The position numbers and the translations under genes were made by a program. Shown piece by piece: positions 51,819 through 61,176 of a stretch of DNA of 64,000 nucleotides. The notes below the pieces were generated by a model, which saw only the letters and a list, made by a program, of their open reading frames with translations, searched no databases and had not been told where the DNA came from. The DNA is from Haloarcula sp. CBA1129 (lineage in GTDB: Archaea; Halobacteriota; Halobacteria; Halobacteriales; Haloarculaceae). The stretch spans positions 2,480,001-2,544,000 of the forward strand of contig NZ_RKSM01000001.1 of the NCBI RefSeq assembly GCF_008729015.1, written 5' to 3'. Position 1 is the stretch's first letter. Every line of letters begins with the position of its first letter.

Positions 51819-52236
51819 CTTTGTCACCTCACTCAATCGTAACCCCGCCGGGAGTATATAAAGGGAGGAACCTTCAGGTCACTTCGGTCACTTTCAGGAC
51901 AAATCGAGCTAAAACGCATTTTTTACGACGGTTCCAGATTCTTTTAGACGTTTTACAAAGCATTCTTAGCCCATAGATAGGGTCTGGTTCCGCGGTGTTT
52001 TGAACGGTCTGTGAAAGAGAGATATCACCTTCTGGGACGCCAATAAACGGCATATTTCGCTGGTAGAGTGACAGAATCGTCAGACACGCGTCAGCACATC
52101 GGGCGCACGTCAGACGGACGGTCTCCGGGGTATGCGACCAACAGCAGAAGCTGTGGGGAACAAAAAGTCTGACTAGAGAGACAGCGATCAGTGGCCTTGA
52201 CAACCCTTAAGAGTGCATCGCGGTTACGGCGGGCTA
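51819..52236. other. 418 bp gap before the uridylate-kinase gene
   Basis: TTTATATA at 51856-51863 (minus strand) and SD at 51824-51830 serve the DUF7123-type gene. Between 51880 and 52200 I see no credible gene; the 109-aa minus frame is basic and AT-rich. The CAGGTCACTT motif is repeated with small change near 51876-51897 and CGTCAGAC-type words recur near 52078-52122. A CTTAAGA element (52206-52212) serves the next gene. Confidence 0.5.
52206..52212 (+). promoter_or_regulatory. TATA-like box for the uridylate-kinase gene
   Basis: CTTAAGA centred about 28 nt before ATG 52237; leaderless geometry. Confidence 0.45.
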
Positions 52237-52923
52237 ATGAAAGTCGTCGTCTCCATTGGCGGAAGCGTACTGGCCCCGGACCTCGACGCGGACCGGGTCG
52301 CCGACTACGCTGACGCCATCCAGTCGCTCGATGCACAGGGGCACACGCTTGGGACCGTCGTCGGCGGCGGACCGACCGCACGGGATTACATCGGCAGCGC
52401 CCGAGACCTCGGCGCGAACGAGATCGAACTCGACCAACTCGGCATCGCCGTCACGCGGCTGAACGGTCGGCTGCTGATCGCCGCGCTGGACGACCGCGCG
52501 GCACCCACGCCCGCCGAGAGCTACGACGAGGGCCGAGAAGCCATCCGTCGCGGGGACATCCCAGTCCTCGGTGGCATCGTCGCCGCACAGACCACCGACG
52601 CTGTGGCGGCCGCTTTTGCAGAGTATGTCGGCGCGGACCTACTCGTGTACGCCACGTCAGTCCCGGGCGTCTACGACGCCGACCCGAACGAGGACGACGA
52701 CGCGACGCGGTTCGACGAACTGAGCGCGAGCGAACTCGTCGACGTTATCGCCGACATCGAGATGGACGCTGGCAGCAGCGCACCTGTCGACCTGTTGGCC
52801 GCGAAAATCATCCAGCGGTCCGGCATCCGGACGATGGTGCTCGACGGCACCGACCCCGAACGCGTCGTGCGTGCGGTCGAAGACGGTGAGTTCGACGGGT
52901 CCGAAATCCTGCCGGAGGCATAG
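52237..52923 (+). CDS. pyrH: UMP kinase (amino-acid-kinase family)
   Basis: 228 aa, phosphorylates UMP to UDP with ATP. KVVVSIGGSVLAPD at the start, GGGPTARDY near 48, LGGIVAAQTTDAVAA and YATSVPGVYDADPNEDDDA are archaeal UMP-kinase motifs. Archaeal PyrH is shorter than bacterial ones, as here. Its stop is directly followed by lysS (52923/52924), so the pair is one transcript. ATG 52237 is chosen by the leaderless TATA and the family start. Confidence 0.93.
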   Translation: MKVVVSIGGSVLAPDLDADRVADYADAIQSLDAQGHTLGTVVGGGPTARDYIGSARDLGANEIELDQLGIAVTRLNGRLLIAALDDRAAPTPAESYDEGREAIRRGDIPVLGGIVAAQTTDAVAAAFAEYVGADLLVYATSVPGVYDADPNEDDDATRFDELSASELVDVIADIEMDAGSSAPVDLLAAKIIQRSGIRTMVLDGTDPERVVRAVEDGEFDGSEILPEA

Positions 52924-54561
52924 ATGGCGGAAGATCCCTACGAGGTCGGTCGCGGCGGTAGCCGAGCGTTCTGGGCCGATTCCGTCGCCGACGCTATCGA
53001 AGCGCGGGACCCGGACGAACCGGTCGTCATCAAAGGCGGCGTCTCCCCCTCGGGTGTGCCCCATATCGGCCACTTCAACGAGATAATGCGGGGCTACTAC
53101 GTCGCCGAGGCGCTTCGGGACCGGGGCCACGAAGTCCGGCAGGTGTTCACCGCCGACGACAAGGACCGGCTGCGGGCGGTCCCCCGCCAGCTCGCCGACC
53201 TCGACTGGAACGTCGTCGGCCTCGGTGAGGTCGACGCCGGCGCGCTCGGCCGGAACCTCGGGAAACCGTACACCGACATCCCGGACCCCTTCGGCTGCTG
53301 TGACTCCTACGGTGCCCACTTCACGACGCTCCTGCGGAAAAGCGCCGAACTGGTCGGCGTCGACGTGGAGTTCGTCTCGAACACCGAGCTGTACGCCGAC
53401 GGCGAGTTCGAACCCGTGACCCGTCGCGTGCTCGAACGCGCCGACCGGGCCCGCGACGTGCTCGCGGAGTACCAGAACAAGGTCGACGACGACTACGTCC
53501 CGTTCCTCCCCCAGTGCGAGGAGTGCGGGAAGCTCACGGAGGGCGTCACGTCGGTCGACCTCGACGCCGGCGAACTCACCTACGTCTGTGAAGACGTCGA
53601 GGCCGGCGACCAGACCATCGAGGGCTGTGGCCACGAGGGGACGGCGTCGCTCCGGGACGGAAAGCTCCCGTGGCGCTTCGAGTGGCCCGCCCAGTGGGAG
53701 ATTCTGGGCGTCGACTTCGAGCCGTTCGGCAAGGACCACGCCGAGGGCTCCTGGCCCTCTGGCGAGGACGTGGCCGAGAACGTACTGGACATCCAGCCGC
53801 CGGTCCCGATGGTGTACGAGTGGTTCACGCTCGACGGCGAACCGCTCTCCTCTTCTTCCGGGAACGTCATCACCGTCGACGAGGTGCTTGATATCCTCGA
53901 ACCGGAGGTGTTCAAGTACTTCTTCGTGAAGGACCCGCGGAAACAGCGGGACTTCTCCATCGAGAACGTCGACCAGCTCGTCGACGAGTTCGACCGGTTC
54001 GAGCGACGCTACTTCGGTGAGGCAGACGGGAGCAAAGACGAGATGGAACTCGCAGAGCGGGCCTACCCGATGGTCGTGGACGAACCGCGCGAACAGCGGG
54101 TTCGGATTCCCTACACGTTCGCGGCAGTCCTTGGCATGACCGACGACCCCGAGCTCCGGGAAGAAATCGCCCGCAGGGAAGGGCACATTCCCGACGACGC
54201 ACCGGAGTGGGCCGTCGAGGGGGCGCTCGCCCGCGTCGAGCGCGCCCAAGAGTGGGCCAGTCTGACAAACAATGAGTTCAACTATGAGCTCAAGCGCGCC
54301 GAGATCCCCGACGTGTCCTTCGACGACGCGACGGCGGCCGCGCTGGACGAACTCGCCGATTTCATCGCAGAGGGCCACGACGGCGAGGCGATTCAGGCCG
54401 AGATCTACGAGACGGCGAAACGCAACGACATCGACATCGGCGAGTTCTTCTCGGCCGGCTACCGGCTCCTGTTCGACGACACCGAAGGCCCCCAGCTCGG
54501 GACGTTCGTCGCGAAACTTGACCGAGAGTTCGTCGTGGAGCGCTTCCGTCGGAACGAGTAG
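52924..54561 (+). CDS. lysS: Lysyl-tRNA synthetase, class I
   Basis: 545 aa class I LysRS, the archaeal-type enzyme unlike the class II bacterial one. HIGH at 47-50 (GVPHIGH) and LSSSSGN near 302, in the role of KMSKS. A zinc-type segment with CEEC and C-x-G pairs lies near 200-236. Charges tRNA-Lys. Abuts pyrH without a gap. It is a distinctive archaeal gene and a good domain marker. Confidence 0.95.
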   Translation: MAEDPYEVGRGGSRAFWADSVADAIEARDPDEPVVIKGGVSPSGVPHIGHFNEIMRGYYVAEALRDRGHEVRQVFTADDKDRLRAVPRQLADLDWNVVGLGEVDAGALGRNLGKPYTDIPDPFGCCDSYGAHFTTLLRKSAELVGVDVEFVSNTELYADGEFEPVTRRVLERADRARDVLAEYQNKVDDDYVPFLPQCEECGKLTEGVTSVDLDAGELTYVCEDVEAGDQTIEGCGHEGTASLRDGKLPWRFEWPAQWEILGVDFEPFGKDHAEGSWPSGEDVAENVLDIQPPVPMVYEWFTLDGEPLSSSSGNVITVDEVLDILEPEVFKYFFVKDPRKQRDFSIENVDQLVDEFDRFERRYFGEADGSKDEMELAERAYPMVVDEPREQRVRIPYTFAAVLGMTDDPELREEIARREGHIPDDAPEWAVEGALARVERAQEWASLTNNEFNYELKRAEIPDVSFDDATAAALDELADFIAEGHDGEAIQAEIYETAKRNDIDIGEFFSAGYRLLFDDTEGPQLGTFVAKLDREFVVERFRRNE

Positions 54562-54612
54562 CCGGGGTAGGAAGTCCCTACCTGTCCGTAGCAGCCTGTT
54601 GGAAGAGCAGCT

Positions 54613-54789
54613 TCATGGCGACTGTTCCTGCGTCTCGGCCCGCTCAAATATGGGCCCGAGGCGCTCGTCGTAGCAGTCCTGACAGACGTACACGTCGATG
54701 ACGCCCGTCTCGCTATGAGTGTGAATCATCGCGTGAACCGTAGCGTCGAACGGAACCGTCTCGCCACAGATACCACAGGTTTCTGGCAT
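54613..54789 (-). CDS. 58-aa zinc-finger microprotein
   Basis: MPETCGICGETVPFDATVH, then HTHSETGVIDVYVCQDCY, then an acidic tail ending QEQSP. The two pairs, CGIC (5-8) and CQDC (36-39), are a CPxCG-like zinc motif as in haloarchaeal zinc-finger microproteins. HAMIHTH adds histidines. GC-rich codons and this pattern support a real gene. No specific partner known. It is convergent with lysS. Confidence 0.75.
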   Translation of the reverse strand: MPETCGICGETVPFDATVHAMIHTHSETGVIDVYVCQDCYDERLGPIFERAETQEQSP

Positions 54790-54850
54790 TGCCGGACACT
54801 TGTTTGCGATACGTTCTCACAGAACATAGAACGGGTGGTTCGTACACCTA

Positions 54851-55747
54851 TCAGGTCGGCCGGGGCGTCACTAGCACGGGCACATCGATAGTTCGGAGCA
54901 ATTGCGAGGTGACGCTGCCGAGCAACTGGCGTTTCAGGTTCGAACGGCCGTGGGAACCCATGACGACGAGATCGATGTCGTGGGTAGCGGCATACTCGCG
55001 AATCCCGGCAGCGACGCCGTTGAGCGTGTCTGCTCGTGTCACTGCCGTTTCAACCGATGAGTCTGGGGCCGACGTCTGGAAGGCGTCAGCAGTTGCTGCG
55101 ACGGCGTCACGCCCGTTGTCCTCCAGTCGTTCGATGAACGTCTCGTTCAGCCCACCGGCGTTGAACGCCCCGCCAGCTGCCTGAATATCCACGACGTTGA
55201 GGACGTGTACTGTGGCGTCGTAACAGTCTGCAACCGCCGCGCCGTGTCGTGTCGCCGTGTTGGCGTTCTCGCTACCATCAGTCGGAACGAGTATCCGCGA
55301 GTAATCGAATCCGTTCGTTCCTGTCCCCTCCGCTCCCGGAACGACGAGCACAGGTACTGCAGTTCGATGCAGGACCTGCTCGGTGATGCCGCCGAGGAGT
55401 CGCTTCCCGAGACCGGTCATCCCCTGTCGGCCGAGGACGATGAGCCCTGCATCGGTTTCGCGAGCGTACTCGTCTATCCGCGCGCTCGGTTTCCCTTCCA
55501 GCAACTCTGTCGTGACGGACTGGCCGATATCGGCAGCGAGTGACTCGATGTCCGCGAGGACAGACTCGCCGTGTTCCCGGAGGTGTCCGCTCTCGCGGTC
55601 CGTTCGGGTGAGTGAGAGTGCGCGCTGTTCGACGACGTGGACTGCCTCGGCAGTCGCGTCGAAGTCCTTTGCCAGTGCGAGACCGCGCCGTGCGGCCGCC
55701 GTGGATTCGTCGCTTCCGTCGACGGGAATGAGAATGTGGTCGTACAT
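54851..55747 (-). CDS. Tandem universal stress protein (two UspA domains)
   Basis: 298 aa. Domain 1 starts YDHILIPVDGSDESTAAA and ends with GRQGMTGLGKRLLGGITEQVLH near 111; domain 2 starts YSRILVPTDGSENANTAT near 149 and has GSHGRSNLKRQLLGSVTSQLL near 265. Both have the nucleotide-binding G-x2-G-x9-G-S/T pattern. Larger than the single-domain UspA at 13922. Divergent from the PDZ-S2P gene. Stress or energy sensing is likely but not specified. Confidence 0.92.
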   Translation of the reverse strand: MYDHILIPVDGSDESTAAARRGLALAKDFDATAEAVHVVEQRALSLTRTDRESGHLREHGESVLADIESLAADIGQSVTTELLEGKPSARIDEYARETDAGLIVLGRQGMTGLGKRLLGGITEQVLHRTAVPVLVVPGAEGTGTNGFDYSRILVPTDGSENANTATRHGAAVADCYDATVHVLNVVDIQAAGGAFNAGGLNETFIERLEDNGRDAVAATADAFQTSAPDSSVETAVTRADTLNGVAAGIREYAATHDIDLVVMGSHGRSNLKRQLLGSVTSQLLRTIDVPVLVTPRPT

Positions 55748-55850
55748 TGTGTGGCTGTTTGCGACGCGGTCACTTCACCGTTGGCTGCTATGTGCCAGCA
55801 GTGTGTCCCAAACCAAACCCTCTTGATTGGCTAAACCCATTTTCTGATAA

Positions 55851-57617
55851 ATGGTGAGTACGCTGACGTGGGTCCTCGCGGGCCTTGTCGCTTACACCCT
55901 CCTCGCGATGGCGCTACGGACCCGCGGCGTTATCCCCGAATATATCCGGTTTAGCGGCCCGATTACGACGATTCACACACAGAAGGGCAAGGCGGTGCTC
56001 GACTGGCTCGCACGGCCAAAGCGGTTCTGGCGAGCCTGGGGGAACCTCGGCGTCGGGTTCGGTCTCGTGGTGATGGTCGGCTCGTTCCTCCTCGTTGCGC
56101 TCGGTGCCTACCAAGCGCTCGTCAATCCCCAGCCTTCCGCACTGAACGAACCGCGGAACGCGCTGGCGATTCCCGGCGTCAACGACTTCCTCCCCCTGTC
56201 GGTCGCGCCCGAAATCGTACTCGGGTTGTTACTCGGCCTCATCGTCCACGAGGGCGGGCACGGACTGTTCTGTCGCGTCGAGGACATCGACATCGAGTCG
56301 ATGGGGCTTGCCCTGCTGGCGATTATCCCGATTGGGGCATTCGTCGAACCCGACGAAGACGAACTCCTGCGGTCCGACCGCGGCGCGCAGGCCCGGATGT
56401 ACACGGCCGGCGTGACCAACAACTTCGCGCTGGCGATCATCACGCTGCTGTTGCTGTTCGGGCCGGTCGCCGGTGCTGTCGCCGTCGTCGACGGCGTTCC
56501 GGTCGGGAGCCCAGTCAACGGGACGCCTGCGGCCGAGGCGGGTATCGTCTCTGGCGATGTCATCACGGCGGTCGACGGCCAGTCCGTCGAGAACCAGCAG
56601 GAACTCGAAGCGGTGCTCGCCGAGAGTGATGCTCAGACTGTCGAGGTGGCACGGAAGGACGCAGAGACCGTCACCGTCGAGCGGTCCGTCGTCGTCTCGG
56701 CGGCCCTCCAGAGCGCACCACTTGGCACCGGCGAGACGATTGTCTCCGTCAACGGGACTGCCGTAGCTACCAGCAGTGAGTTCGAACAGACGGCCAGCGA
56801 GCATCCCGTCGCGACGCTCGAAACCGAGTCCGGGGAGACAGTCACGACCCCGCTCGGTGCATACGTCTTGGTCGCGGAGGACGGCCCGCTCGCAGCAGAG
56901 GGGGCACCAGACGGCGACGGCATGATAATCACCGAAGTCAACGGCGAGCGAACGCACAGCGGGACCGCGCTGATGCAGGCGCTTGAGGGTGGCGAACCCG
57001 GTGACCGCGTGACTCTCATCGGCTACGTCGACGGCTCCCGCGAGACCTACGAGGTGACGATGGCCGAGAGCGAACAGGTGGACAACGGCATCATCGGCGT
57101 CAGTATCCAGCAGGGCATCAGCGGCATTCAAGTCAGTGACTTCGGCATCGACGCCTACCCCGCCGCCGCGTTCCTCGAATTCCTCGGCGGATCGCCAGAC
57201 ACGCCCACGTCAGTCTCTGAGTTCTCGTTTGCGCAACGGATTTTCAGCACGCTCTTGCTCCCGTTCATCGGCGTCGCCGGTGGCTTTGGCTACAACTTCG
57301 CCGGCTTCACCGGAATCGCGACGAACTTCTACACTGTGCAGGGCCCGCTCGGCGCACTCGGAACGACGCCGGTGTTCCTGCTCGCGAACGTCCTGTTCTG
57401 GACCGGCTGGATCAACCTCGTCATCGGCCAGTTCAACCTCATCCCGACGTTCCCGCTCGACGGCGGCCACATTCTTCGGGCGTCGACCGAGTCGTTCGTC
57501 TCGCGGCTACCGGTCTCGGACGGCCGGCGGGTGACGACAGCCGTCTCCATCGCCATCACGGTCTCGATGATCGGCGGCCTCCTGTTGATGGTGTTCGGGC
57601 CGCGGCTGCTGACCTGA
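55851..57617 (+). CDS. Site-2 protease with PDZ domains (M50B)
   Basis: 588 aa. Zinc motif HEGGH at 133-137 instead of HELGH, in a membrane helix; second motif FPLDGGHILRAS near 535. Two PDZ-like domains lie between (about 210-285 with GIVSGDVITAVDG and about 290-420). HxxGH is seen in archaeal M50 members. It should cut transmembrane substrates near the membrane, with PDZ modules controlling access. Divergent from the tandem Usp gene. Its substrate is unknown. Confidence 0.9.
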   Translation: MVSTLTWVLAGLVAYTLLAMALRTRGVIPEYIRFSGPITTIHTQKGKAVLDWLARPKRFWRAWGNLGVGFGLVVMVGSFLLVALGAYQALVNPQPSALNEPRNALAIPGVNDFLPLSVAPEIVLGLLLGLIVHEGGHGLFCRVEDIDIESMGLALLAIIPIGAFVEPDEDELLRSDRGAQARMYTAGVTNNFALAIITLLLLFGPVAGAVAVVDGVPVGSPVNGTPAAEAGIVSGDVITAVDGQSVENQQELEAVLAESDAQTVEVARKDAETVTVERSVVVSAALQSAPLGTGETIVSVNGTAVATSSEFEQTASEHPVATLETESGETVTTPLGAYVLVAEDGPLAAEGAPDGDGMIITEVNGERTHSGTALMQALEGGEPGDRVTLIGYVDGSRETYEVTMAESEQVDNGIIGVSIQQGISGIQVSDFGIDAYPAAAFLEFLGGSPDTPTSVSEFSFAQRIFSTLLLPFIGVAGGFGYNFAGFTGIATNFYTVQGPLGALGTTPVFLLANVLFWTGWINLVIGQFNLIPTFPLDGGHILRASTESFVSRLPVSDGRRVTTAVSIAITVSMIGGLLLMVFGPRLLT

Positions 57618-57751
57618 GACGGACTGATATCACTGTTTCGCCCGACGACCGCCCGGCTCGCGGCGGTCGACGTGGACACGACGTACAGGAGTCCGTCTGA
57701 CACGGCCGGGGTTTCGTTACCCATTTACTCCCCGCCGCGAAAGCCCGGCGT

Positions 57752-59491
57752 ATGTTCCTGCAGCTCCGTGCGGAGGTCGAGGACGCCCTCGCCGACGCAC
57801 TCACAGCCCTCGACCTGCCGGCCGAGGACCTCGGTATCGAGGAACCTCCGGAGGACGTCGACGCCGTGCTCGCATCGAGCGTCGCCTTCCGGCTGGCCGG
57901 CGAGGTCGGTACCGCGCCGCCGAACGTCGCCGGTGACATCGCCGACGCGATTGACGCCGACGAGCTCACCTACGTCCGCGACGCGACGACACAGGGGCCC
58001 TACGTCAACTTCCTCCCGAGCGAGGCGTATTTCGCCGAGACCCTGCAGTCAGTCACGGACGACACGTTCGGCCGACTCCCCGACCGCGACACGAGCGTGG
58101 TCGTCGAACACACCTCCGCGAACCCGACCGGACCGGTCCACGTCGGGCGAGCGCGCAACCCCATTATCGGCGATGCTGTCGCCCGTGTCCTCGATTACGC
58201 CGGCTACGACGTGGACCGCCATTACTACGTCAACGACGCAGGCCGCCAGATTGCGGTGTTCACTTGGGCCTACGAAACCTTCGACGAGGCCGACCTGCCC
58301 GAACCCGAGCGCGAGTCCCCGGAGTACGAGATGGTCCGGTACTACCGCAAGGGCAACACCGTTCTCGAAGAGGGCGACCCCGAGGAAGTCGAGGACGCTG
58401 AGGCCGAAGTCCAGTCGATTCTGCAGGGCCTCGAAGACGGCGACGAGGAGACCTACGAGCGGGTCGCTGAAGTGGTCGACACCGTCCTCGGTGGGATGCA
58501 GACCACGCTCGAACGCCTCCCAGCCGAGTTCGACGAGTTCGTCAAGGAGACGCGGTTCATGCGCAACGGCGACACAGACGACTTAGTCGACCGGCTGAAG
58601 GAACTCGACTGCGCTGTCTACGAGGAAGACGCTTGGCAGTTGGATCTGCCCGACTTCGAGAAGAACCTCGTCTTCCTGCGTTCGGACGGCACGTCGCTGT
58701 ACACCACCCGGGATCTGGCCCACCACGAGTGGAAGTTCGACACCTACGACCGCGCCGTCACGGTGCTGGGCGAGGACCACAAGCTCCAAGCCGACCAGCT
58801 CGACGCCGCGCTGGGCCTGCTCGGCAACGACACCGACCAGCTCCGGCAGGTGTTTTACTCTTGGGTGAACCTCCCCGAAGGTGGGATGAGTACACGCGAG
58901 GGGACCGGTATCGACCTCGACGACCTGCTCGACGAAGCCATCGACCGCGCGCGTGAGGAGGTCGAATCCCGACTTGACGACCGGACCCGCGGCGACCTCG
59001 ACGAGGACGACATCGACCGCATCGCGCGCCAAGTCGGCATCGGCGCGGTCCGCTACGACATCGTCTCGAAACAGCCGACCAAGGGCATCACCTTCGAGTG
59101 GGACCGCGCGCTGGACTTCGAGGCGCAGTCTGCCCCGTACGTCCAGTACGTCCATGCGCGCTGCTGTGGCATCCTGAACGACGTGGAAGCCGACATCCCC
59201 GACGAACCCGACCTCGACCCGCTGTCGGAACCGGAAGAGCGCGCGCTGCTCCGCGAACTGGCCCGGTTCCCCGCGGTCATCGAGGCAGCCGCGGATGATT
59301 TGACGCCACACACCGTCGCGACCTACACCCGCGACCTCGCCGAGACGTTCAACGCCTTCTACCGGGAGTGTCCGGTTCTCGACGCTGACGACGAGACCCG
59401 CGCGGCACGGCTGGCGCTCGTCGATGGGACCCGGACCGCGATTGCGAACGCGCTCGACGCGCTAGGTGTCGAAGCGCCGACCTCGATGTAG
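57752..59491 (+). CDS. argS: Arginyl-tRNA synthetase
   Basis: 579 aa class I synthetase. The HIGH-like motif is in [15 protein letters not shown] near residue 130. The DALR anticodon-binding domain starts near 455, with the [11 protein letters not shown] segment in the catalytic C-terminal part. Length and the ending EAPTSM are typical. ATG 57752 ([17 protein letters not shown]). A C-terminal KMSKS-like loop is reduced to MSTREGT, as in many ArgRS. Confidence 0.95.
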   Translation: MFLQLRAEVEDALADALTALDLPAEDLGIEEPPEDVDAVLASSVAFRLAGEVGTAPPNVAGDIADAIDADELTYVRDATTQGPYVNFLPSEAYFAETLQSVTDDTFGRLPDRDTSVVVEHTSANPTGPVHVGRARNPIIGDAVARVLDYAGYDVDRHYYVNDAGRQIAVFTWAYETFDEADLPEPERESPEYEMVRYYRKGNTVLEEGDPEEVEDAEAEVQSILQGLEDGDEETYERVAEVVDTVLGGMQTTLERLPAEFDEFVKETRFMRNGDTDDLVDRLKELDCAVYEEDAWQLDLPDFEKNLVFLRSDGTSLYTTRDLAHHEWKFDTYDRAVTVLGEDHKLQADQLDAALGLLGNDTDQLRQVFYSWVNLPEGGMSTREGTGIDLDDLLDEAIDRAREEVESRLDDRTRGDLDEDDIDRIARQVGIGAVRYDIVSKQPTKGITFEWDRALDFEAQSAPYVQYVHARCCGILNDVEADIPDEPDLDPLSEPEERALLRELARFPAVIEAAADDLTPHTVATYTRDLAETFNAFYRECPVLDADDETRAARLALVDGTRTAIANALDALGVEAPTSM

Positions 59492-59535
59492 GTTCGGGGT
59501 ATGACAGGCTGTCGCTATTAGTTTGCCCGAACAGC

Positions 59536-60327
59536 CTATTTCTGCAGGAACGTGTCGACTTCCGCCGAGACTAGTTCTGGTGTCTCTGCGGGGCCGCTGT
59601 GGCTGACACCATCGAACTCGACGAACCGGCTGTGTGGCAGTGCGTCGTGTACGTTTCGAGCACTCCGCCGAAGGAAGTCCGGACCGTTGGTGCCGGACAG
59701 GACGAGAGTGGGCGCGTCGACATCGAGGCGGTCTGGGAGCCGGTACTGTTCGACAGACCGGTTCATCCGGACGACCTCTTCGGCGAGGTCCACGCAGTCG
59801 GGCCAGACGGGCCACTCCGCCAGCCAAGCGTCGAGGTCGTCGATACCGTCTGGGTGGAGGACCTGCTCGACGTAGCGTTTCACCGCCGCTTTGCGTTCCC
59901 CGTTCTGTACGAGCGACGCCATACGGTCGGCAAGGTCGGCCTCCGTTCGGTACGTGTCGGGCAGTACTGCCGGTTCGTAGGCGATGACGGCTTCGACCGG
60001 TGTCTCTGTCGCGGCCTCAATAGCGGTGAGCGCCCCGTAAGAGTGTCCGAAAAGGACCGGGTCACCGTCGACGGCGTCGGTAAGCGCTCGGACGTAGCTG
60101 GCCTCGCGGTCCAGCACCTCACCAGCGCTCGTTTCCGCGGGGGAATCGAGGCAGGTCCCGAACCCCGGACGCTGTGGGACAACAGCGCCGTATCCTTCGA
60201 ACTGTGGAATGACTGGCTCCCAGTACGCCGTGGGTGCCATCCCGCCATGTAAGAACAGCAGCGGCTGGCCGTCACCGTAGCGTTCGAACTCGACTTCAAT
60301 CTCGTCTGCAGACTGTGTCGGCTGCAT
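59536..60327 (-). CDS. Alpha/beta hydrolase
   Basis: 263 aa. Oxyanion strand LLFLHGGM near 24, nucleophile S96 in GHSYG, acid in the third quarter, and catalytic His in GVSHSG near 245. Substrate unknown; esterases and haloperoxidase-like members share this fold. Convergent with argS after 44 bp. A CTTAGCC element centred 28 nt before ATG 60327 may be its promoter. Confidence 0.9.
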   Translation of the reverse strand: MQPTQSADEIEVEFERYGDGQPLLFLHGGMAPTAYWEPVIPQFEGYGAVVPQRPGFGTCLDSPAETSAGEVLDREASYVRALTDAVDGDPVLFGHSYGALTAIEAATETPVEAVIAYEPAVLPDTYRTEADLADRMASLVQNGERKAAVKRYVEQVLHPDGIDDLDAWLAEWPVWPDCVDLAEEVVRMNRSVEQYRLPDRLDVDAPTLVLSGTNGPDFLRRSARNVHDALPHSRFVEFDGVSHSGPAETPELVSAEVDTFLQK

Positions 60328-60462
60328 ACAATATGACGGTCGGGTGCAGTCGGGCTAAGCCGTTCTCTCAGTGCTTGGGCCGTTTAATAGGGGTCGAAAG
60401 TGGACGCCCAACCGACTCGCTGTTCCGACAGGTGCTTCAGCATCGGCGGAGAGCGGTACCCC

Positions 60463-61149
60463 ATGGGGCTTATCGCAGAGTTTCAGATCGAGTGTGAAGC
60501 GCTGCCGCTCGTATCGGTCGCGCACGCGGTTCCCGAAGCGTCGATTTCACTCTCGCTCCAGTACAACCACGGTCGCCGCCCGCTGTTTATTGCAACCGTG
60601 ACGGGCGGTTCGAAGCGGGCTATCGAGCAGGCACTCACCGATGCCGACGACGTGCAGGAGTGGACGCGTATCGGGACGGCCGGCGACACCCGCCGGTATC
60701 AGGCAGTGCCAGCGCTGAGCTTCGAAGAGCAACTCGGTGGCCAAATCGACGACCTCGACGGGCTCGAAGCGCTCGCCACTGCAGACGCCATCATCGAACA
60801 GATAACCGTGACTGTGGACGGATGGCAACAGATGGGCTGGTTTGCCGACCGAGCGGCATTCACCGAGTTCACCTCGTTCTGGCAGCAAAACGCCGGCTTC
60901 GGATTGGACCGGCTGACCCGCGAGACGGAACCAAAACCGCCCGGAAACGGGCTCACCGACCGCCAACTGGAAGCGCTACGGACGGCGTACGAAATGGGGT
61001 ATTTCGAAATTCCGCGACGTGCATCACTGGAGGCCGTGGCCCAAGAACTGGACATCTCTGCGTCGTCGCTCTCCGAGCGACTGCGCCGGGCACAGACCCA
61101 ACTCATCCAAGAAACAGTCGCAACACTGTGGCCGCCGCTTCCGGAGTGA
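60463..61149 (+). CDS. HTH_10 (Bat-type) transcription regulator, short form
   Basis: 228 aa. Residues about 1-160 match the Bat-associated N-terminal type (LIAEFQIECEALPLV..., ending near GFGLDRLTRE), and the C-terminal LTDRQLEALRTAYEMGYFEIPRRASLEAVAQELDIS near 168-202 is HTH_10. It lacks GAF, PAS and integrase-like parts present in the 7978 regulator. Start ATG 60463 is best; the frame is open to 60400. A GTTTAATA element near 60380 gives a leader of about 50 nt. Target unknown. Confidence 0.86.
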   Translation: MGLIAEFQIECEALPLVSVAHAVPEASISLSLQYNHGRRPLFIATVTGGSKRAIEQALTDADDVQEWTRIGTAGDTRRYQAVPALSFEEQLGGQIDDLDGLEALATADAIIEQITVTVDGWQQMGWFADRAAFTEFTSFWQQNAGFGLDRLTRETEPKPPGNGLTDRQLEALRTAYEMGYFEIPRRASLEAVAQELDISASSLSERLRRAQTQLIQETVATLWPPLPE

Positions 61150-61176
61150 GCCAGCACGCCAGCGACGGCAGTAAAA

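Noticed and set aside
51874-52203. 109-codon minus-strand frame in the gap before the uridylate-kinase gene
   Set aside because: It is basic and Cys/Arg-rich, with codons unlike the neighbours, no promoter and no family. Probably chance in a low-GC gap.
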